A stretch of 6,218 nucleotides of DNA from an uncultured Clostridia bacterium (lineage in GTDB: Bacteria; Bacillota; Clostridia; Peptostreptococcales; Anaerovoracaceae). The stretch is from NCBI GenBank assembly GCA_938009115.1, contig CALLHZ010000017.1, positions 1 through 6,218 on the forward strand, read 5' to 3'. Below, one piece after another: positions 4,860-6,218 of this stretch; positions within the stretch are counted from its first letter, which is position 1; every line of letters begins with the position of its first letter. Under the pieces are notes generated by a model that was not told where the DNA came from, did no database searches, and worked only from the letters and a program-made list of their open reading frames with translations. A program made the position numbers and the translations under genes.

Positions 4860-6218
4860 GGTTTCGCTCCTTTTTATAAAAGCTCGGGATACGTCCATGG
4901 ACGATGTGCGTACCCGGCACGATGCTTTTGGATTTGCTCAGGGCGGTGTTGATGTAGCCTGCGGCGGCATGTTCCCCGGAGGTAAGTGTTGTAAGGATCT
5001 GGCCGCCGGCAGGATTGTAGATGGCGCTGGTGTCGACTCCCCGGGCTGCAGCGCTGCGGATCACGAAGACCGAGTTTTCTGCCGCTCGGGTCTTGAGGGT
5101 CTTGATCCGCATGGGTGCGCTGCTGCCGTCGCAGCAGAGGAGGATATCTGCGCCTTTGAGCATTGCTGTTCTGGATATTTCGGGAATCTCCGCTTCTTCG
5201 TCGAACAGGACGGCGATCTTGATGGCGGGCGTCAGGGAAAGGACGTCGATGCTGTCTGCATTGACGACTCCTGCGCAGTGGGTGGACTGCAGAGTGCCCA
5301 GGGGGCCTTGGGACGTGAGGAAGCGGACGACGCGGGCCGGCCCTTGCTCGGTATCGATGCGGCCGGCCAAAGCCGCCACGGTCTTTCCTTCAAGGGCTTT
5401 GCTGACGGTCTCCGTCAGCGCGTCGTCCAGCCGGTATTCTTCTTCCAGCTCGGGCAAAACGATCAGTTCTGCCGAAGCGATCTGGCCGTTGCGGATATAG
5501 CGCAAAGCTTTTTCGATATATTCTTCCCTGGATCCATACTGATACCGAACGAGCAGAGTAAACAGGTTCAGCTCGTCCATTCTATAAGAAGCCCGGATAT
5601 CCCGGGTCACGGGGAGTTCTTCCGTGGGCTCCACCATGGCTTCGTACAGCGCCGGGCGCTTTTCGGGGATGTCTTTACAATCGGAGAGATCGATCTCCAC
5701 GAAAAGGATCTCTTCCTTGTCCGGGGAGCATTCCGCGATAATGGCTCCCTCCGGGTCCGTCACAAAGCTCCGTCCCAGACAGGTGACGATATCCTCCTCC
5801 ACGCCGCATTTGTCAGCCACGGCAATGAACACGCCGTTCTCTTTGGCCCGGGCCGGCAGGATAAATTCATATTGCTGGTTCGACAGCTGCTCCGGTGTCG
5901 CAGCCGCGGCCACCAGGTTCACCGTGTCGACGATCAGCTTCGCGCCTTTGGCGCGAAGCATCCCCGCGATCTCCGGGATGCGGCCGTCGGCGCAGACCAT
6001 CACGCCAACGGGCCCGAATTCCGTGTCAAAAACCTCGGAGGTCTGCCCTGCCTCGAACCACTTTCCGTCAAAATGCCACAGGTTGGATTTTCTGGCGCGG
6101 CACAGCTCCCGGCCCTGCCTGTCCCAAACCACCGCGGCGTTGTACAGCGCGTCGCCTTCGTTCAGCGCGACGCCCATCACGATGTATACATTGAATTCTT
6201 TGGCCAGCTGCCGCACCC
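4849..6218 (-). CDS. Carbon-nitrogen hydrolase with two nitrilase-like domains (5' end beyond right edge)
   Basis: 455 residues are visible, numbered here from the GTG codon at 6216; the frame is open at the edge, and the first visible residues (RQLAKEFNVYIVMGV) match a point about 70-80 residues into a nitrilase fold, so the start and the first catalytic Glu lie outside. Domain 1 (to about 195) keeps catalytic K43 (ARKSNLWHF) and C75 (VMVCADGRIPE), plus RAKEN (123-127) and TDPEGAII (153-160). Domain 2 (about 212-445) repeats the fold: AELIVLPE256, IPE...MLKGADILL (344-360), RAAEN (377-381) and YNPAGGQIL (400-408). It has no Lys at the expected place (LGTLQSTH) and no Cys before IPE (VLFDEEAEIPE), so it looks catalytically dead. 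The enzyme could hydrolyse the N-carbamoyl or amide product of the hydantoinase-like neighbour; R79, four residues after the Cys, sits where D-carbamoylases have a carboxylate-binding Arg. First visible gene of the operon. Confidence 0.9.
   Translation of the reverse strand, partial: VRQLAKEFNVYIVMGVALNEGDALYNAAVVWDRQGRELCRARKSNLWHFDGKWFEAGQTSEVFDTEFGPVGVMVCADGRIPEIAGMLRAKGAKLIVDTVNLVAAAATPEQLSNQQYEFILPARAKENGVFIAVADKCGVEEDIVTCLGRSFVTDPEGAIIAECSPDKEEILFVEIDLSDCKDIPEKRPALYEAMVEPTEELPVTRDIRASYRMDELNLFTLLVRYQYGSREEYIEKALRYIRNGQIASAELIVLPELEEEYRLDDALTETVSKALEGKTVAALAGRIDTEQGPARVVRFLTSQGPLGTLQSTHCAGVVNADSIDVLSLTPAIKIAVLFDEEAEIPEISRTAMLKGADILLCCDGSSAPMRIKTLKTRAAENSVFVIRSAAARGVDTSAIYNPAGGQILTTLTSGEHAAAGYINTALSKSKSIVPGTHIVHGRIPSFYKKERNHEQ
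4867..4872 (-). promoter_or_regulatory. Ribosome binding site deciding the hydantoinase-like gene start
   Basis: AAGGAG on the minus strand, 7 nt before ATG 4859, lies within the end of the upstream nitrilase-family gene. It supports a protein starting MNNKTTLIKDAVV, which matches family N-termini, and makes translational coupling through the 11-bp overlap (4849-4859) likely. Confidence 0.75.

Noticed and set aside
4860..4898. Upstream in-frame start (MDVSRAF...) for the hydantoinase-like protein
   Set aside because: It would add 13 residues not expected in the family, lacks an SD, and lies deep in the nitrilase-family gene, whereas ATG 4859 has AAGGAG at 7 nt.
3726..4952. 408-residue open frame on the plus strand, antisense to the hydantoinase-like gene
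   Set aside because: The opposite strand encodes a protein with every family motif and metal ligand. The plus-strand frame has no recognisable domain, no supported SD, and arises from GC-rich third positions.
5937..5959. Perfect 10-bp hairpin (GCTTCGCGCC, TTT loop, GGCGCGAAGC) inside the nitrilase-family gene
   Set aside because: It encodes conserved-fold residues LRAKGAK after the catalytic Cys, has no U-tract, and is explained by GC-rich codons for a near-repeating peptide; probably chance.
6214..6216. GTG as the true start of the nitrilase-family protein
   Set aside because: The sequence begins in the middle of a nitrilase fold (just before the YIVMGV strand), and the first catalytic Glu would be missing; the gene must extend past the right edge.
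1..6218. CRISPR array, insertion sequence, tRNA, rRNA or riboswitch
   Set aside because: No regularly spaced repeats, transposase motifs, terminal inverted repeats, or tRNA/rRNA-like folds were found; intergenic space is too small for most structured RNAs.

Overview
The window carries six protein genes, all on the minus strand, so transcription runs from high to low coordinates. The likely source is an anaerobic Gram-positive bacterium of the Bacillota, probably a Clostridia-type organism. The reasons are that the substrate-binding protein is a short Lys-rich-signal lipoprotein with a LPAC lipobox and an acidic/Ala tether, the Shine-Dalgarno sites are strong (AGGAGG), the LysR gene has a textbook sigma-A promoter, and the genes are packed tightly. 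The taxonomic call is an inference; there is no rRNA or other marker here.

Layout in transcription order: (1) a 5'-truncated carbon-nitrogen hydrolase made of two nitrilase-like domains, the second apparently without catalytic residues (6218-4849); (2) a cyclic amidohydrolase of the hydantoinase/dihydropyrimidinase/allantoinase family overlapping it by 11 bp (4859-3492); (3) the small TRAP permease subunit DctQ, 19 bp further on (3472-2939); (4) the large TRAP permease subunit DctM, overlapping DctQ by ATGA (2942-1668); (5) after a 112-bp AT-rich gap with adjacent palindromes, the TRAP solute-binding lipoprotein DctP (1555-506); (6) a rho-independent terminator (463-487); (7) a LysR-type regulator with its own promoter, running off the left edge (391-1).

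How it may work together: the lipoprotein captures a small carboxylated compound, DctQM imports it using an ion gradient, the hydantoinase-like enzyme opens a cyclic amide, ureide or imide ring, and the nitrilase-family enzyme hydrolyses the resulting carbamoyl or amide group. This would release ammonia, plus CO2 if the group is a ureide. The LysR protein is the obvious candidate regulator. The individual families are secure. The substrate is not visible from sequence; a carboxylated cyclic ureide or imide is a hypothesis.

The points most worth a second look are the tandem nitrilase with a degenerate second domain, the hydantoinase active site in which the usual hydantoinase tyrosine is replaced by Asn, the linked transporter plus two-hydrolase pathway, and two palindromic candidate operators.
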